From the NCBI GenBank assembly GCA_025352795.1, contig JANXSF010000090.1, positions 1 to 64,000 of the forward strand: a stretch of DNA of 64,000 bases. Reading direction: 5' to 3'. Positions 62,514-64,000 of the stretch are shown here, piece after piece. The position numbers and the translations under genes were made by a program. The stretch comes from Acidobacteriota bacterium. Its GTDB lineage: Bacteria; Acidobacteriota; Terriglobia; Bryobacterales; Bryobacteraceae. A model generated the notes under the pieces. The model did no database searches. It worked only from the letters and a program-made list of their open reading frames with translations, and had not been told where the DNA came from. Numbering within the stretch: the first letter of the stretch is position 1; each line of letters begins with the position of its first letter.

Positions 62514-63706
62514 TGCTTCATAAATTTAGAGATTTCAGCCTCAACTGCCTCCATCCCGCCATTGCCATAAAGCAGCATCAACCGTTCCGCCGACAAGTAC
62601 GCTAACACCGGATTGCGGAATTGCGTATTGAACTGGGCGGCCACTCCAAACTTTCCAGCCAACTCTTTCAATAGAGCATCCATCGTAACTGCTGCAGGAC
62701 CCGTGAAGACGAAGTCAGCATCGGAAAGATGATGCAATGTGTATTCAGCTCGCAAGCTGGCCAGGCGTAGACGCCCCTTTTGATTCTTGATCAAGTAGCC
62801 TGCCTGCACGGGATCGACTTGCGCCAAAATCGCCGCAGCCCGAATCCAGTTCACCACCTTGTATTCGTTACCATTGACCGGGGCGGCATGGGCTGACATT
62901 ACTGTGATCAGGAAGTCAGCAGGCAGCCCGCGCTTCATAATTTCTGCAGCTCCAAGAATGTGATGCGCGCCCGTTCGGGAATCCCCAGGCTCACCCCAGG
63001 CATCTGTTTTGCCATTGCCGCCGAAGTTGAATTCAGAAAATTCGGTACCATCGGCGTTCCATTGAAAAACCATAGTCTTCGCCCAATCGTGCCAGATGGG
63101 GGCGGCGATCAGCAGATCCTCACTCAAGAAGACATCGGAAGTTCCATCCAGGCCAGCGGCCACCACGGGAAGTCCATCCGCTCGGCTGGATCCATAAATT
63201 TTCCGATATCCACCAGCCAGTTGCAGACTATTCGTCAGATTGAAAGCCGCGTGCAGCACCAATCCTCCAGGGTGCGAATGATGACCCCCAAAGGAACTGC
63301 CCGGTGCCGAACCATAAGGCTGTGGAGGTCTAGGACAGTCTCCAGCATCATCTAACAGCGCTGGAAATACACCGCTGGCCATGCTCTTTTCTGATCCTGG
63401 GGCAATCAACCCTTCATTCTGAAGACCCCTCAAAATAGCGGCCTTCCGTTCGGCGTTCAAACCAGCGCGTGAAACGACGCAAAATCCCTTTCCAGTGAGA
63501 AGTTGCATGGTGTTTTCACGCAGTTTGGAATCTTGGACCCGCATCGCCTGACGGCTTAGGTATATCCGACCACTTTCAATCAAAGGGGACTGAGCGGCAA
63601 GTTTTATGGCGAGTTCATTGCCCTCACCCGTTTGATTTTGGTCGGCAGCAACTACACTGTTCACAGCGAACAGAGAAAGGCTTAAGATGCGAAAAGCAAC
63701 TTTCAT
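62495..63706 (-). CDS. Secreted HD-like metal-dependent hydrolase candidate
   Basis: This 403-aa protein has a signal peptide (MKVAFRILSLSLFAVNSVVAA). Histidines and aspartates are spaced as in the HD phosphohydrolase superfamily: GGHHSHPGGLVLHAAFNL near 140-158, IAAPIWHDWAKTM near 203-215, and TGAHHILGAAEIM near 246-258. The HD pair and following His residues could bind metals, but no named family was recognised and export is unusual for HD enzymes. It follows the partial gene at the right edge by 9 bp and probably shares its transcript. Confidence 0.7.
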   Translation of the reverse strand: MKVAFRILSLSLFAVNSVVAADQNQTGEGNELAIKLAAQSPLIESGRIYLSRQAMRVQDSKLRENTMQLLTGKGFCVVSRAGLNAERKAAILRGLQNEGLIAPGSEKSMASGVFPALLDDAGDCPRPPQPYGSAPGSSFGGHHSHPGGLVLHAAFNLTNSLQLAGGYRKIYGSSRADGLPVVAAGLDGTSDVFLSEDLLIAAPIWHDWAKTMVFQWNADGTEFSEFNFGGNGKTDAWGEPGDSRTGAHHILGAAEIMKRGLPADFLITVMSAHAAPVNGNEYKVVNWIRAAAILAQVDPVQAGYLIKNQKGRLRLASLRAEYTLHHLSDADFVFTGPAAVTMDALLKELAGKFGVAAQFNTQFRNPVLAYLSAERLMLLYGNGGMEAVEAEISKFMKHLPHLK

Positions 63707-63715
63707 CAGACCCCC

Positions 63716-64000
63716 TTACTTTCCGGAATAATAAAAATTGGAAACGCCGTAGGTATCATCGCCAGGCAAGAGCAATCCAAACCGTCCATTGGAAAAGTCG
63801 CGACCCGGGCCACTTAGAACGTCGATTCGTTTCCATACGGCGCCATCCAACAATTCATGTGTGATGGACCCCGGGGCCACACGAATTTGCACTGTAAAAC
63901 TGCCCCGACCTTCCATATCATGAGCTGTTTTTAAATCGCTCGATTTCCCGTCCACATACTCTCTGCGAATGAAGTTGACCCCATCCAATTGATACAGTAC
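63716..64000 (-). CDS. C-terminal part of a protein that enters from the right edge
   Basis: The frame is open to the window edge (95 residues visible); an in-frame TTG at 63988 is unlikely to be the true start. The visible end (GRGSFTVQIRVAPG, VWKRIDVLSGPG, NGRFGLLLPGDDTYGVSNF) has the strand pattern of a concanavalin/LamG-like domain. Full identity cannot be given. Confidence 0.6.
   Translation of the reverse strand, partial: VLYQLDGVNFIRREYVDGKSSDLKTAHDMEGRGSFTVQIRVAPGSITHELLDGAVWKRIDVLSGPGRDFSNGRFGLLLPGDDTYGVSNFYYSGK

Overview
The window looks like a chromosomal segment of an acidobacterium of the Solibacter/Bryobacter type. The evidence is two secreted proteins that end in the Solibacter-type C-terminal domain (TIGR03437), many signal-peptide TPR proteins, a secreted caspase-like protein, intergenic GGGGCAGG-type palindromes and a gene set typical of that order. 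Base composition is moderate. No search could be run, so family names rest on recognised motifs.

Layout. (1) 1-1188: the end of an integrated element. A tyrosine integrase runs off the left edge and lies just downstream of the 3' end of tRNA-Leu(CAG). (2) 1.5-14.2 kb: a strong promoter drives four large, tightly coupled genes (987, 1112, 1494 and 573 aa). The first resembles DUF6603; the other three belong to conserved but unexplained families. None has a signal peptide. A terminator closes the unit. (3) 14.3-23.9 kb: a secreted TPR / caspase-PEGA / TPR operon, then a membrane Ser/Thr kinase fused to a formylglycine-enzyme-like domain, a secreted DUF4384-like protein, and an FHA-TM-lytic transglycosylase fusion. 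(4) 23.95-26.5 kb: a T6SS cargo unit on the + strand: PAAR-like tip (DUF4280), small putative adaptor, lipase-like effector, putative immunity lipoprotein. (5) 40.5-26.5 kb on the - strand: an 11-gene T6SS operon, tssB-tssC-hcp-tagJ-tssA-tssE-tssF-tssG-clpV-vgrG-DUF4123. (6) 40.9-51.0 kb on the + strand: methyltransferase, tssK-1, tssK-2, tssL and tssM. An opposite-strand gene lies between the two tssK genes and encodes a proline-rich, tail-anchored protein with about eleven copies of a GEFTxMF-like motif. (7) 51.0-64.0 kb: mostly ordinary chromosome, with xseA, glnA, a GT39-like membrane glycosyltransferase, uvrA, mutY, two TIGR03437-type secreted proteins, an HD-like secreted protein and one partial gene.

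How they may work together. The window encodes all core T6SS parts except a recognisable TssJ, along with tip, adaptors, effector and immunity protein. A kinase, an FHA protein and a membrane protein with a repeated threonine motif suggest a phosphorylation circuit that controls or positions the machine. The four-gene module at the left shares the 10-mer TTGACGTACT at its -35 region with the main T6SS operon, so the two units may be co-regulated. That makes the module a candidate undescribed partner or cargo assembly of this secretion system.
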